This document shows, piece after piece, positions 1 to 11,724 of a stretch of DNA of 60,000 bases. Both the position numbers and the translations under genes were made by a program. Position 1 is the first letter of the stretch, and each line of letters opens with the position of its first letter. This DNA is from Membranipora membranacea (Eukaryota; Bryozoa; Gymnolaemata; Cheilostomatida; Membraniporidae): the NCBI GenBank assembly GCA_914767715.1, contig OU612068.1:11534001-11594000 (forward strand). The letters are read 5' to 3'. Under the pieces are notes generated by a model. That model was not told the origin of the DNA. It searched no databases and worked only from the letters and a program-made list of their open reading frames with translations.

Positions 1-1107
1 GCAAGAAACAAGTTTTTTTTAAATGAAGATTTTCCAGGTGTATGAAATTCAAAGTAGCGGCTCTTGTACATAATTCACTGTATCTTCAGACTTTATTCTC
101 GTTTAAGTGTAGTCCATGTGTTTATGACCATTCAGCCGTCTCATACCATGTTGATGAGATGTTGTTATATTTTCTGCATTCTATATATAAAACCTTCACA
201 GGCATGTTACCTTGATTTTCATCAACATAGACTTTTAGTGGGTCGTGGGTTTGGTATTAAAGGTATATACAGTAGCACTAGCATTGCAACACTGTAATTA
301 AATGACGCAAGTTGATGTGTGTTGGATTCTAAAACTCTGACGCAAATTTTCTTTCCATAAGCACTCAAGATCATGAAAATGAACGTGAAGCATTGAGTTG
401 GAGTAGATTGACTGACCAGATCCGAGGGGGGCAAGTGAGGATAGAGTCTAATTGTGCTGGATTACATGGAGACAATCAGTTAAAAATTAAGGGTATTGAG
501 GTTTTTGTAGATTTTATAGTGGTTTATTGTGATTTTTATAATATAGAACTCACTGCTGCAGTTGATGAGCTCCCTGATCATGAAGTTAATTTGGGAGCCA
601 ACAGACTATATTATTGCTGTTTGTAGACCCCTGTTGTAGTGTAGGTGATGAAATGCCACTCATGGCAGCCAAAGCTTAAACTAGCATCATTATGAGGACA
701 AAATACCAAAGTCGCCTTCTCTTTGTAAATGGATTCTAAAGACAAAACAACTCCTTATTCAAACACCTGTTCCAATGAATCTCAATTACAGGGACGAATG
801 AGCTTGGGAGAAAGAAGATGATTATGATAACTGAAAAGGGGTCAACAGTGAGAAAACATGAGAAGGTGAGCATACCTTTCACCTCTGTTCTGCGTCCGTA
901 TTTCAGGCAAACACAAATATACCAATGATTTTGGCTGATGTTAAAATATCTGATCTGCTTGAACACAGATCATGCGTGCCTCTCTTGACAAGCTTTTCCG
1001 CTAGGACCCCTCCCCTTACACCAACAAAGGTTGTCCAGACAAGCAAGCATGTCGTGCTGACCTTTATATTTAATCACAGCCGTAGCAAACACACATTGAT
1101 AACTCAC
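1..1107. other. Presumed intron or downstream part of the HSD17B7-like gene
   Basis: No exon of the HSD17B7 C-terminal half (YxxxK motif or the following conserved segments) is visible on the minus strand here. Short open frames at 64-297 and 393-626 resemble no family I know and lack convincing splice context. Best read as intron sequence of a gene that leaves the window. Confidence 0.4.
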
Positions 1108-2900
1108 CATGTAGAAATGACCGAGTACATTAGTCGCAAATGTAGCTTTGAACCCTTCCTCCGTATCACCATCCTGTATCTTCAGCAAATCAGCACCAGT
1201 AGAAAATCTGTGAACTAGTTTTCTAGATAGAGCAGATGACAAATAAACAAAATAATCACATCAATTACTGTTTAAGCAGAAATGTCCCAAAGTGTTCACC
1301 TTAGGGCAAATTCACCAAACTGCTTCCTCGTAAATAAAGTTTGTTTGATACAAGGGATACAAGAGGAGGGGTGAACAATATCATAATTTTAAGATCAGAG
1401 AGAATGGTATGCACAGTCACCAGACACATAATAAAAACTGAACAAAGGTCATGAAGATTGGCGATATGTCATTCTCTTTCGAGGATCTACTGTTAAAAGC
1501 CAGGCAACATGTAGATATATCATATACAACTCTGACACATATATATCATACACAAATCATATTAAACTTTCACCTAGGTCCTAGATGAAGTTTGATCTGC
1601 TTTTTGAGTTGCACCTCTTTGAGGCTTCAATTTGGATCAAACTTGATCTACATAATCCCAGTGTGTAGATGGCTCTCAAACATCATATACTTACGTTGGT
1701 TGGAAGAATGTGGCTATCACTACATTCCATTTGATTGATGGGTTTGTCATAATACCGGCGTTCAGGAATAGAAAATCTATGTGAGTAAATCTACAACACA
1801 AATACACAAAGGTACATTAGTTGAATTACTTTCTTTTTGATGATAAGCTCATAACATTTTATTTGAAACAATTCTCATGTGTTAATCTACAACTGTGAGA
1901 CTAGGTTAGATTCTACGTACGCCTATGAGCCAAAATATAGAACTGAATGAACTTACAACTCTAGAACCTGTGCAGCACATTTCTTTACTGATGCTAGCGA
2001 CCCGACATCTCCCAATACCAAGGTTACAGATGAACCTATCAACCATGGAATAAAGATAAGTATATAAACAGCTATGCGTGTGGATCGTTCTGTTTTTTTT
2101 TAGACATCACAAGAAAAATCTTAAACAGAGTTTACATTGAAGATGAAAAAAACAGTGAATGTGAATAAGGCCTTTGGGAAAATGTTTGTTCTAAAGCAAC
2201 CCAAAAATGAGTCAGCGTAAGCTCAGACATGATAAACGAACAGCCTTGTGTCAACTATGAATAGGCTATGGGGGCTCAAGTCACAGGTTCTGTTTTCTAT
2301 TTCAGCCTGTCCAACACACTGAGTGATAAGACACACAAAATACACTGAATTACATAGATGCATAGATAATCATTGTACCAAATTATAGCTGGAACTTATA
2401 TCATCTTGGATGTTAACAAACCTGGATAAGACTGCAGAAGTTTGCTAATAGCAGCTTCACCTCTAGTTTTGTTTCTGCAGACCAGACATAGTTTGATATC
2501 TGGATATTCGTCAAGCAGTCGCTCACATAGTGCAAAGCCAACACCACTGTAAAGCATAATTTTGCAATGCAATGCGGATCACATAAAATACCAGTGTACA
2601 GGCTCACAGTGAAGAGATTGAGGGTGGTGTATCAGGGCCATGTATTTATTCATGGGTTTCAGCTATGTCCTGCAAGATTAAGATCCCACGCAAAATATAT
2701 CTTTTAATGCCATATTTATGAGACAAGAACTATGTAAAGATGTACCAAAACATAAGATATACAAATCACACATTAGATTCAAATTATCCCGCTTCTGTAT
2801 ATGTTCAAGTCCTCATCGTCCCCTATTGTACTAAGTGATGTATAAAGAGAAGCCCTTACCTATTTGCCCCGGTCACTAGAGCTGACTTCACAGAAGTCAT
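1108..2900 (-). CDS. HSD17B7: HSD17B7-like 3-ketosteroid reductase, 5' part (exons 1-5)
   Basis: Five minus-strand exons join in phase: 2860..2900, 2422..2546, 1957..2035, 1695..1790 and 1108..1222 (456 bp, residues 1-152). All have AG/GT borders. The start is ATG at 2900 because the Rossmann fold begins straight after it (SALVTGANS, with GVGFALCERLL opening exon 2). Exon 4 gives the LNAGIM motif and exon 5 gives KLVHRFSTGADLL and FATNVLGHFYM, which match vertebrate HSD17B7 in order and spacing. The family reduces the 3-keto group of sterol intermediates during C4 demethylation and sits on the ER. The catalytic Tyr-x3-Lys and the C-terminal membrane part are not in these exons. I found no later exon in 1..1107, so the gene probably continues beyond the left edge. 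Family call is confident; completeness is unknown. Confidence 0.88.
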
Positions 2901-4206
2901 GACAAACCTTCAACCAGCCTATAAAAGTTGGATTTTACAGATGAAAAGAGAGCAAACAAATATATGGCAGGAAGTACTCAAAAGCTCGACTAACTCTGTA
3001 TGTCCCGATTGCTGAATTTAAATTGCTAATAATCGTTGCATTTAACATTGTGGTGAAACAGCTAGTAGCCATATAGTTGCCTGGTTTATAAACAGTGCAC
3101 CTTGCCTTAAAAATTAGAAATCACAAAATCCTAAAGACTGAGTGGAACAGAAAGTTAGCATTCGTGTTTGATTTCTAGGCTTAATAACAGGCTTACAACC
3201 ATGTGTGTGGGCTCAGCAAATTCATGCACATCTAGAGTGTGAGGATAGCTGAAACTCAGCTTTATCTCTGATGCCCCAAGTCATAATAGTTGGTAAGGAT
3301 AACAACACTGCATATATAATATGTTGAGTGTTTAATAGATAATAAAATCATAAATAAAACAACTTTTCTTTTTCACCAGTCACATTTGAGCACACAGATA
3401 AACTTTGGAAAATTTTGACTCTGATATGGCCTTGTCACTCACCCCTGTGATTATGGCTGAATATTCTATGGTGTCTGTGTGTAAAGAGAGTTTGCTCCTC
3501 TATGTACATGTATGTACAAAATGTTATGAGTTTAGAAGGGGAGGAAAAAATCTCCAGTCAAAACAATCCGGAAATGTTGTAGAAAGAGTTTTACTGTGGC
3601 AGCTGGTTGGTGTAAACACACAGTAGTCTAGTTCGGGATATTCCAATCATTACATGTCCTAGTGAAAGCGTTTATGACAGTCATGGTGAACCCGCGCAAG
3701 CGTACACGTGCATCAAAGTCACGTCTTTTTAGCCTTTGTGTCTGATTCAATTCTACATCCCATCCAGGAGATTCAACGATGAATTAGATACTCACTGATA
3801 GAGTTGGGTAACCTAAGGCTTCATGGATTGTTTCCGAAAAGCACAGGAATGAAAAGACCAACACTGACTCCGAGAAAATTCACTGTGGATTACTCCTAGC
3901 TAGTGCCTGTGAGCGTGAATCTTCTTGGCTAGTAGGTAGTGTAGTAGTTCATGTTACAAGGCGCTGGCTGGGACAACATTCTGCTCACAGTCAAATAATT
4001 CAAGCTGATCATATTATTCTGGACAGTTAGTCAGTGTAAAGTTCATTGATGTACAGTGTTCCGTCATTGTTGTATCCATGGTCTCTTCTTGCTTACAACA
4101 TTTTCTCACTGTAGTGTAGTCTGATTTTACAGGGAAATAATTAGATGCTGAGGAATGTGAACTAAAGGGGGCATGGGCCACAGGTGTACTGAAAAAACCT
4201 GTGGTG

Positions 4207-4314
4207 TGGGTCCCTCTGGGAAAGTTTAACTGCTCATTCTCATGTTATGTATTTGTTTTATGTTGTTATAAAAAAACAGGGGTGGATCCTGTCAAACATT
4301 ACCAGAGGGACCCA
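4207..4314. repeat. 108-bp inverted-repeat unit with about 20-bp arms
   Basis: The left end TGGGTCCCTCTGGGAAAGTT and the reverse complement of the right end (TGGGTCCCTCTGGTAATGTT) agree at 18 of 20 positions. The interior is AT-rich and non-coding. A short hairpin (CCACAGGT...ACCTGTGG) lies just to the left at 4178-4205. I see no clear target-site duplication, so this is a MITE-like candidate only. Confidence 0.45.
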
Positions 4315-4351
4315 TATAAAAACATATCTCGGCAATAGGATGAATAAAAGT

Positions 4352-4401
4352 GTCCCTGCGAGCCCCGCTACAGGCCCGACCTGCAGCGGGGTTCGACGGG
4401 A
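4352..4401. repeat. GC-rich hairpin, about 22-bp arms
   Basis: Arms 4352-4373 and 4380-4401 pair at 18 of 22 positions, with the core CCCCGCTACAGG facing CCTGCAGCGGGG and a 6-nt loop. It is far more GC-rich than its surroundings. Function unknown; no tRNA fold is supported. Confidence 0.5.
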
Positions 4402-4722
4402 TGATCTTCTAGTTTTCAGTATATATCAAATAGTTAAGGTATACTGGGCACATGGCTAATAGGAAGTATGTATTTTAATTTCGATTCATCGGCTGATTTA
4501 ACATCTAAATTAACTACAATCTGGTTGTTATTTACCGCAATCTTTCGTGGTCCCCATTTTAATATTCAACATTCAATAGACATTCAAAACTGCCTTATTG
4601 AAGGCTGCCATGCATGTCTTTACAACATACTGTCAATTTGAATGTTACTTCATTATCTCACAGGTAATTGTGGCAGTTACAGTTGATACATAAATGAAAG
4701 ATTACAGTGGCTGAACTCGATC

Positions 4723-5332
4723 ATGTGTTACCAGACAACCTGCTCAAAGTGTGGCAAGAAGACATGGGGAGGTAAATATTCTACTATATTCCATGATAGT
4801 TCATAGATATTGTTACAAGAGCTAGAAGGGTTACTGTGTACTCTTTTCTATCGTTATCGAACCCAAAGCAAAAATTAGGCCGTTGAGTTAAGGCTATTCT
4901 TTTCCTGTCAAACAATATGCTGGATTGTTAGGGTGCCATGAGTCACGACTTCTTGATATGGGTAACCAACTGTGTACTTTGTAACCAGTTTTGTACTATG
5001 TCTAGACGTGACAAACAATATACTGTCTTCTCTTTGGTATCACATGACTTAAAAAAACAACTCTCATTTCCCATGGGTGGTGTTGGAGCCAAGTTGATGA
5101 GAAATAATCTTATAATTCATAATTGAGGATTGAAGGGCATGACCTTCGATGATTATGGGGTGCTCAGATGTTGACGCTCATTCTCCATTATTAACTTGTA
5201 ATCTTAGTTTTGTCTGGATTATATGTTTCAGGTTTTTATTTTTTTCTTGTTGTAGGCTGTGGTAATCATGCCAAGTCTGTCATGGAAAAGATTCCTGTTG
5301 ATGAAAGATGCCCATGTAAACCCATTCCGTAG
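4723..5332 (+). CDS. 41-residue cysteine-rich (zinc-ribbon-like) protein, two exons
   Basis: Exons 4723..4771 and 5256..5332 join at GGG AG|GTAAAT and TGTAG|GC to give 42 codons including TAG. The product starts MCYQTTCSKCGKKTWGGCG, continues NHAKSVMEKIPVDERCPCK and ends KPIP. Six cysteines and one histidine sit in a CxxCG...W-GCGxH...P-xxRCxC pattern. From memory this pattern occurs in very short conserved proteins of fungi, plants and bacteria, usually annotated as hypothetical; I cannot verify that here. The spacing suggests metal binding (inference). The splice join falls inside the most conserved block, which argues for a real gene. An automatic caller would probably miss it because of its size. 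Function unknown. Confidence 0.72.
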
Positions 5333-7320
5333 GTAAATGAATGCAAATATTCCTTGCCATCACCAAGAGATCTTGTTCCGTCTCCATTGTTGTGCTTGCG
5401 TTTACTAGAGTGGGCATGTTCTTGCTCAATGCGTTTCATACAGTGACTTCCTTTAATAAACATAGATTGAGATTGCCCTCGCCTTGTTTTTCATATTTCA
5501 GGGTTTGGGTCACAGACTGGCAACATGTTTCATATGCTGTTTTTTTACACTCTTTGTAGGGAAGGAGGTTCCTCCGGCTCCTGTATAATATCATGACACA
5601 ATTAAGAATTTGACAAGCTCAGCAATCGTCCATCAACACAGCTCAACTCGTCAAATATACCTCAGGCCTGCCTATAATTTTAGGGATGCACCGCTTCTAT
5701 AAATCAATTCTTCATTTTCTTTGGTTTTCTATACATTATCTTTCAATTTTCTTGACAAATCCGTTCTAGAATTTCTTTCTAGTCTACATTACCTGAGAAA
5801 AAAGGAGAATTTATAAAACAGAGCTTACAACATTCATATCTCACTCTCAGCTTTTTGTGTTCAATCAAACATGATGAAATAAAACTAAAAAAAACCATAG
5901 TCACCTGTTGAGATCTGAAATGTCTCTAATCCTCACTGTTAGAAAAGGTTTGGAGTTGAAGTTTCCTGGTACAGAAAAATTGATGATACAGAGCAAGTAG
6001 CTGTCGATTGTAGTGTATAAAGATATCTGTGTGCTTTCTCCATTTTATTACCTCTATTTGCGAGTTTCCCTGTCTATAGCAATAAAAGCCGTTCGGAGGT
6101 TTCATTCCCAAATCATTGACGCCACTGCTCAAATCGTCATATAAGTACTCTCCCCCTCAAACGATGAAGTCACGTATCTTACACTTATAAGAAAGACTAA
6201 ATGAGTGAAGGATTTCAGTGAAGTTGCAGCAAGGATTTGACTCCAAATTGCCTTGTACTCAACCCATCCCCACCCTCTGATATGACAACGCCGCAATCCT
6301 TGCTAGGATATACAAAAAAAATATTGCATACACCTAATAACAAAGAAGGGGCATAAGATTGTAATGAAAGTGAAACATCTAGAGAAAACTGCTCAACAAT
6401 ACCCTGGTGAAAGAAGATACCATGTATGTCTCTCAAAATTCGGACGTTCAGTTCAGACCAGTGTATATTAAAGTGACAGTCCTACTAGGCCATGATTGGT
6501 ATGGTTTTAAAGATCTCAGGCTGAAAAGTCATTAGGGCATATGAAACAAAACAGCCTGTGAACCTAATTGCAGTAAAACTGCTACCAAGTCTGAAAATTG
6601 GGATTATAGTGGAGCATAGTGATCAATTGCCTCCTCCTGAACACCATGATTCACTATGATCATTGCTGAAATATTTAAAACAAACTAATTACTATTTTCC
6701 ACAATTTTCATTTTTTTATTATTTTTATTTACCCTATGAACTCACAATATTCGATTTGCTGGGGTAATAAATCCACTTTTCTAATAGGACTGAACTTTTA
6801 AGGTTTCCACGCATTGTCAGGGCCCTCAATCAACTGCTGATTAACTCAATTTGCAGGTAGTCATTTATTTTGAACTAAAATAGTGACAACGACTATTGTT
6901 TATATATCGGGCTGTATTTATTGATCACAAATCTTTTGATAATAAAATCAAAAAATCTACTAATGATCTTCAATCAGAAAAATGCGAAAAAAGTTTGCAC
7001 TATTTTGCATATTGAAAATTAAGAAGGGAAACAAAAGCTCACATGTAACATAAAAATGGAGAGTTTGCCCTCAGTGCCTGTCCCTAAATGTTCGCTATTA
7101 TTTTATTAGTAGAAGAAATAGTATAACGGAGAAAGCCCCTTCCGGATGTGTAATTTCATGTTAGATAGACCAGCCTAGAACCTGGACACACATTATTCCC
7201 AGAAAACCTACCTAGACACATACCGCTGAAAATGAAAAGGAAAATTATGTTAGATCTTGACATAATATCATTGTTCCATTTATGTCGTCCATAAATCTTT
7301 TTTTTTCCTTGAGATGAAAG

Positions 7321-7396
7321 GCAACAGCTTGTTGCAGGCTGGGAATTCATGCCAAATCCTTCATGTATAGTTGATGAAAGATGCGGGTGTAAGCCA
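7321..7396 (+). pseudogene. Decayed copy of exon 2 of the 41-residue Cys-rich gene
   Basis: The sequence from TTGCAGGCTGGGAATTCATG to GATGAAAGATGCGGGTGTAA aligns with 5251-5322, including the splice acceptor. It carries several base changes and small deletions that destroy the reading frame and the first CG motif. Similarity continues downstream (7390-7560 against 5340-5530; for example both have a TTGCCATC-CAA-GAGAT block and GTTTCAT-AGTGACTT). This was therefore a DNA-level duplication of about 250-300 bp, not a processed copy. No copy of exon 1 is clear. Confidence 0.7.
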
Positions 7397-7976
7397 TGTA
7401 TTCTTGCCATCCCAATGAGATATTGCTAGTCCTAATTGTTTGGTTTGTTTTCGCTATAGTGAAATTTTTCCGTTGAATTTGTTTCATGTAGTGACTTATT
7501 TTGATTGAGACATTAAACCATAGCCCTCCTTTAATCTCCATATTTCAGCGTTTACGTTCTACAATTTTGCGAATTTTGCCTCTGTCATGTCATCTGATTA
7601 TTTCAGCTCTTGGATGTATACAATTGATATACTATTACAACAAGTTTGTGCCCTCTGGAGGGATATATAAATGGCTGTGTTTCAATGCACTGCCCCTTAA
7701 TACCAAGTTTGGCATTATCTCTCCGCCACTGCACAGGGAACAATCTTTTTCTAATATTGTATCACATCTCACAGTCCAGTCATCCGCCGAGAAGTCTCCG
7801 ATTCAATCGATTACCTCCCTTGACATTGCAAACGTTTTTCTCTTCCATACAGACGGGATAAACCATAGACTTAATAATAGATATAAAGTCTATGGGTAAA
7901 ACTCACTGTTTCGATCCGATATGAATGTGGCTGACAGCCTGTTGAGATAACAGTAGCATTGTAACATGTAGTCTGA

Positions 7977-8032
7977 CCCCCCCCCCCCCCCCCAGACTCT
8001 TGCCCACCGTCCGACGGGCCCCCCCCCCCCAT
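7977..8032. repeat. Two poly-C tracts
   Basis: Two long C runs are separated by about 35 bases (AGACTCTTGCCCACCGTCC...). They sit close to the left boundary of the SDR tandem duplication. Such runs are prone to length change and sequencing error. Confidence 0.85.
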
Positions 8033-8039
8033 GTAACAT

Positions 8040-10426
8040 GTAGTGTTGATCTTCTGATCGTTAAATAACCTCTCAGTGAAGAGTGTGTCACATGATCTAT
8101 ATAAGATAAGATTATTTCGATTGCATAAGTTATGCAAGTAACTGTTGTTAGTATTGTAACTGCACATGGTGGTATCTGGATAGCATTAGTATTAGTTTCT
8201 GTTTTGCCTTTCCTTCCGTCTTATTAATTTGTAGAGCTTCATGCTCTAATAAGTCGAGCTCACTCGCATATAGCAAATATCAGGCTGAATCCTTGCACTG
8301 CCGAGAAAACTTGAAGGTGAGTTGTGCTCTGTATGTATGTTTTGCATTTTCAGTTGAACCATCACATCACTACTGATGAAGTTGCAATTACAGCGTGCTA
8401 TGACGGGTCTGATATTAACAGTTTTGACAAATATGGTCTCTGGTTTTGACGTATTAATCAGCATGGCACATATCTCTTGTTGTTACACAGTTTAGAAAAG
8501 ACATCACAACCCACTTATCTCAAATCAAACCTATAAACACTGTTCCAATGATAATTATTCCACCCTTTTAGATATGGCCAGCAATAATCAGAAGGTAGTT
8601 ATCATAACAGGTGCCAACTCTGGTATCGGATTGGAGACTGCCAAATCGCTGTGTGAACTCGGACATGATGTCATAATCAGTGTACGAGATGATGTCAAGG
8701 GAAGGGCAACTACTGATTTGATCAAGTCGCAAGTGAAAGACGCAAAAATATGCTACATCACTATGGAGATGTCTGACCCAAATACAATTCGTGAATTTGT
8801 TGACAAATTTCATGCAACTGGGAAAAAACTCAACATTCTTATTAACAATGCTGGACTATTTATGAGGTTCCAAGGCACTGATAGAACTGCAGCTCGTAAC
8901 GATCCGTCGCTGGAAATCTCTATGATAGTGAATTGTATGGGACCATTCCTGCTCACCAATCTTCTCATTGACGACCTGAAAGCAACAGCCACAAAGGATG
9001 AGCCATCGAGAATCGTCAATGTTAGTTCCAATCTAACTAATCAAGGAAAGTCATTTGGTGCAGGCGATTTCCTGATCGAGGATTTGATGTTGGCTAAAAA
9101 AGGTGCTTACATCAACGGATTGCACTCGTACAGAAACTCCAAGATAGCGTTGAATATGTGGTCTATCGAGCTAGCAGAGAAGCTGAAATCTAGTAAAGTC
9201 ACAGTCAATACTGTCTGCCCTGGGTTTATACCGAGCACAGGACTCAAGAGGGATAACCCTGTGACCTGGAAAAGGTAAGATAGCTCTCATATTACACCCC
9301 TTGCTGAATCAATAACGCAATGTAGACTGCCTTGACAAGCTACGTTGGTGGGAGAGGGGAACAACTTCTTGCAAACAAAGCTTGTCAAGACCAAGAATAT
9401 CTCCTCCTTCTGTATGCTTGTTGAAATTATGTAATTTACTCCAACCTCCTAGTAATGACAAGATTTGTAATGTTACAGCTCAGTCATGCTCTATATAATG
9501 GATTCATTCCTCGGGCGTTGGATGATGCAAACCAAGCCAGTCTCATCGGGTAGAGACTCACAACTGAAGTTAGCGTTAGATCCACAGCTGAATAGCTCGA
9601 CCGGGTTGTTTTTTGTTAATGATGAGCCAACAAAAGAGACACCAGAAGTTGAGGACGAGAAGAACAAGGCTAAAATATGGGAGCTGTGTGTCAAATATTC
9701 TGGTTTAGCATAAAGCATAGAGGTCCAGAAGTCCCTGCATCTATCCTTACATCTCGATGTTTATCTATTTGGATTGGAATCCAAACAAGTAAATACAGAG
9801 GGGATAACACCTTCTAGTCAGGCAGAAATAAATCAGTACTACTCCAAGTCTATGGTACTACTGTATGCGTATTCAGATGGTCCTCTAGCTATGACGTTCT
9901 GACCTCTATCTAGCACCCTCCCTGCTAGCACATTATGGGTACATGCGATTCGTAGTTGTCTATACTTACTTTCCCACCCTATATATATATATCTATAATT
10001 TGAGCAGTCATAACTCTTGAAGTTAATCTAAATGCTTCATATTTTATTTCTTTGTACTATAAATTATAATATATGTATGGTGGTGGGTATTATAATATTT
10101 ACATGCTGCTTCTGATCAAGAAAATCAACAAATAAATGGATATGAATTTATAATTAGTTAGTCCAATTCAGTCCTGCATTAAAATGCAATGAAGACAAGC
10201 CTCAAATAATTCAATTCATATAAAAGAACAGTGAAGAGTAGTTGATTTGGTAAAGCCTGATTTTGAAAGTTACTTCGGCATAAAAAAAAGAGTATATACA
10301 GTTACATGCATGATGCTTGATTGATTCAAATGAGACATTCTTGAGATTATTGAGTCAGAGTCCCTTTAGGCAGCAAGTGGACAATATCGCTAGTGGAGAG
10401 TAGGGTGGGAGAGCAAATTGCTCATA
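8040..10426 (+). repeat. Tandem duplication, unit 1 (SDR copy A)
   Basis: This unit aligns with 11870..14257. Shared landmarks are AACCTCTCAG and TAAGTTATGCAAGTAACTGT upstream, the whole SDR gene, and a long 3' flank ending at GAGCAAA..GCTCATA. Similarity stops at 10426/14257; here the sequence passes directly into a LINE. By eye, coding sequence and 3' flank match at well above 90 percent, while the 5' flank and intron match clearly less. Confidence 0.88.
8574..9713 (+). CDS. Short-chain dehydrogenase/reductase (retinol dehydrogenase-like), copy A
   Basis: Exons 8574..9274 (ends TGG AAA AG|GTAAGA) and 9479..9713 (after TGTTACAG, ending TAA) give 311 residues, typical for a classical SDR. 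The NAD(P)-binding TGANSGIG is at residues 12-19 and NNAG at 91-94. The catalytic serine is at about 151-152 and Tyr186-x3-Lys190 lies in SYRNSK. The acidic tail (EVEDEKNKAKIWELC) is like that of RDH11-14-type enzymes, which reduce or oxidise retinoids and other lipophilic carbonyls; the substrate here is unknown. No signal peptide or membrane helix is evident. A near-identical copy lies 3.8 kb downstream in the same orientation. A polyadenylation signal AATAAA is at 9827. ATG 8574 is chosen because it directly precedes the conserved KVVIITGAN start. Confidence 0.93.
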
Positions 10427-10427
10427 G
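9714..10427. other. 3' flank of SDR copy A
   Basis: Non-coding DNA holding AATAAA at 9827 and an AT-rich tract near 9980-10000. It is almost identical to 13549..14257 downstream of copy B, although no gene is visible in it. See the finding on homogenised flanks. Confidence 0.7.
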
Positions 10428-11724
10428 GTGCACTCTCTTTGGACGTACGTAAAGCATTTGACACTAAAAACAAAAATCATGGACAACTCATCCACACTCT
10501 AAAGCGACTAAATTTTGCAGAGTCAACAACAAAATTATTTACATCCTATCTTTCACATCGAACCCAAATCATGAAAGTTGATCATGATCAGTCCAGTGCA
10601 CTACCGATTACATGTGGAGTACCCCAAGGAAGTGTTCTAGGTCCAATCTTATTCAATCTTGCTATCAACGATCTCCTTAACAAGCACAAAACGCTGATGA
10701 CACCATTATTTACTGCACAGCAACAGATATCCCTACCTTAATGGATAAATCGGAGTGATTGATGAGAGAAGTATCGAATTGGTATTCAAAAAATATCCTT
10801 CAACTCAACTTATCCAAAACCCAATACTGTATTTTCTCAAATAGAAAAGTAGAAGATTTTTACCAAATCCAAATAAACAATTTGAAAATAGAATCCAAGC
10901 ATTCGCTCAATCTTCTTGGAGTTATTCTTGATTCAGAACTTAGTTTAACCCCTCAGGCTAATGCCACCCCCTCTAAAGCAAACAAAATGGACTACTTGTT
11001 ATCAAAACTCAAAAAATACATGACAGTAGAAAACTCATTGAAGATGTACAAATCACTGATCAGACCTATAGTAGAATACTGCTCATCATTGTACCTTGAT
11101 GGTTTAGCCAAAAATTCAAAAACATTAGAAAAAGTACAAAGTAAAGCAATCAGAATCATAACTTCAGCCCCCAAACAATTTTCTGTCACATCTGGCCGCT
11201 TACTCCTAAATTTACATACTCTCCACAGTAGAAGGAATTTTATTTTTCACAAGTTTGTCAAATCGAGGGTCCATAAAGGCCGGGCATCCAAGCACATACT
11301 TCATCTTGTTAGCAAATCAAACAGACATACACGATCACTTGTAGCAACTGTGCAATAATTAAACCCTCATTTAGATCAAACCTAGGCAAATCAGCCTTTT
11401 TAAATATTTTTCATACATTTGTAACTAAATCAACCAAGCCTCATGAATCATTATCGTTTAATCCTACCTAATGTTGTTAACTTGTATTTTTGTTTGCCAC
11501 TCTCTGTTTCTTCTTTTCTTTTTTCATCTTTTTCATGCAATTTATGATACCATGCTTCCATTATCCTACTCACTATATAGTATGTAACATCCTACCACTT
11601 ATATCTTTTTATTCAAGTCATTTTTTGTATCCATGTTAATGTGTATGAGGTCAACAAGTTATTTTTAATTTGCTTTAATTATAAACTTTTAGAAAACCTC
11701 AATAAATAAATAAATAAATAAAAT
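10428..11724 (+). mobile_element. Non-LTR retrotransposon (LINE), 5'-truncated and broken
   Basis: The reading frame opens inside reverse transcriptase at motif A (LSLDVRKAFDT). It continues through CGVPQGSVLGPILFN and, in another frame near 10690, reaches the catalytic ADDTIIYC block. A frameshift lies between the last two, and a TGA follows at about 10757-10765. Translation then resumes (10759..11358) with the thumb/connection region (NILQLNLSKTQY, LGVILDSELS, LIRPIVEYCSSLY) typical of jockey/CR1-like elements. The element ends with a short UTR and an (AAAT)n tail at 11701-11724. The missing 5' end and the tail indicate target-primed insertion followed by decay. It cannot encode an intact enzyme. 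Confidence 0.92.
11700..11724 (+). repeat. (AAAT)n tail of the LINE
   Basis: Five to six copies of AAAT close the retrotransposon, a usual 3' terminus of CR1/jockey-type elements. Confidence 0.85.

Larger units (their letters stand above)
2901..4722. other. Intergenic spacer, HSD17B7 to small Cys-rich gene
   Basis: About 1.8 kb between two divergently oriented genes, so it should hold both promoters. No coding exon is recognised. The only structured pieces are the inverted repeats at 4178-4401, listed separately. Confidence 0.5.
5333..8039. other. Non-coding spacer with a degenerate duplicate and poly-C tracts
   Basis: No exon recognised apart from the decayed copy at 7321-7396. The longest open frame (7501-7899, plus) has no recognisable motif and overlaps the duplicated non-coding DNA. 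A 9-bp-armed hairpin (CCATAGACT...AGTCTATGG) lies near 7863-7895. Confidence 0.5.

Noticed and set aside
7501-7899. 132-codon plus-strand open frame
   Set aside because: It has no recognisable motif, overlaps the decayed duplicate's non-coding flank, and has AT-rich composition like its surroundings.
7977-8032. CRISPR-like or structured array around the poly-C tracts
   Set aside because: Only two homopolymer runs with a unique spacer; there are no repeated units, and the host is a eukaryote.
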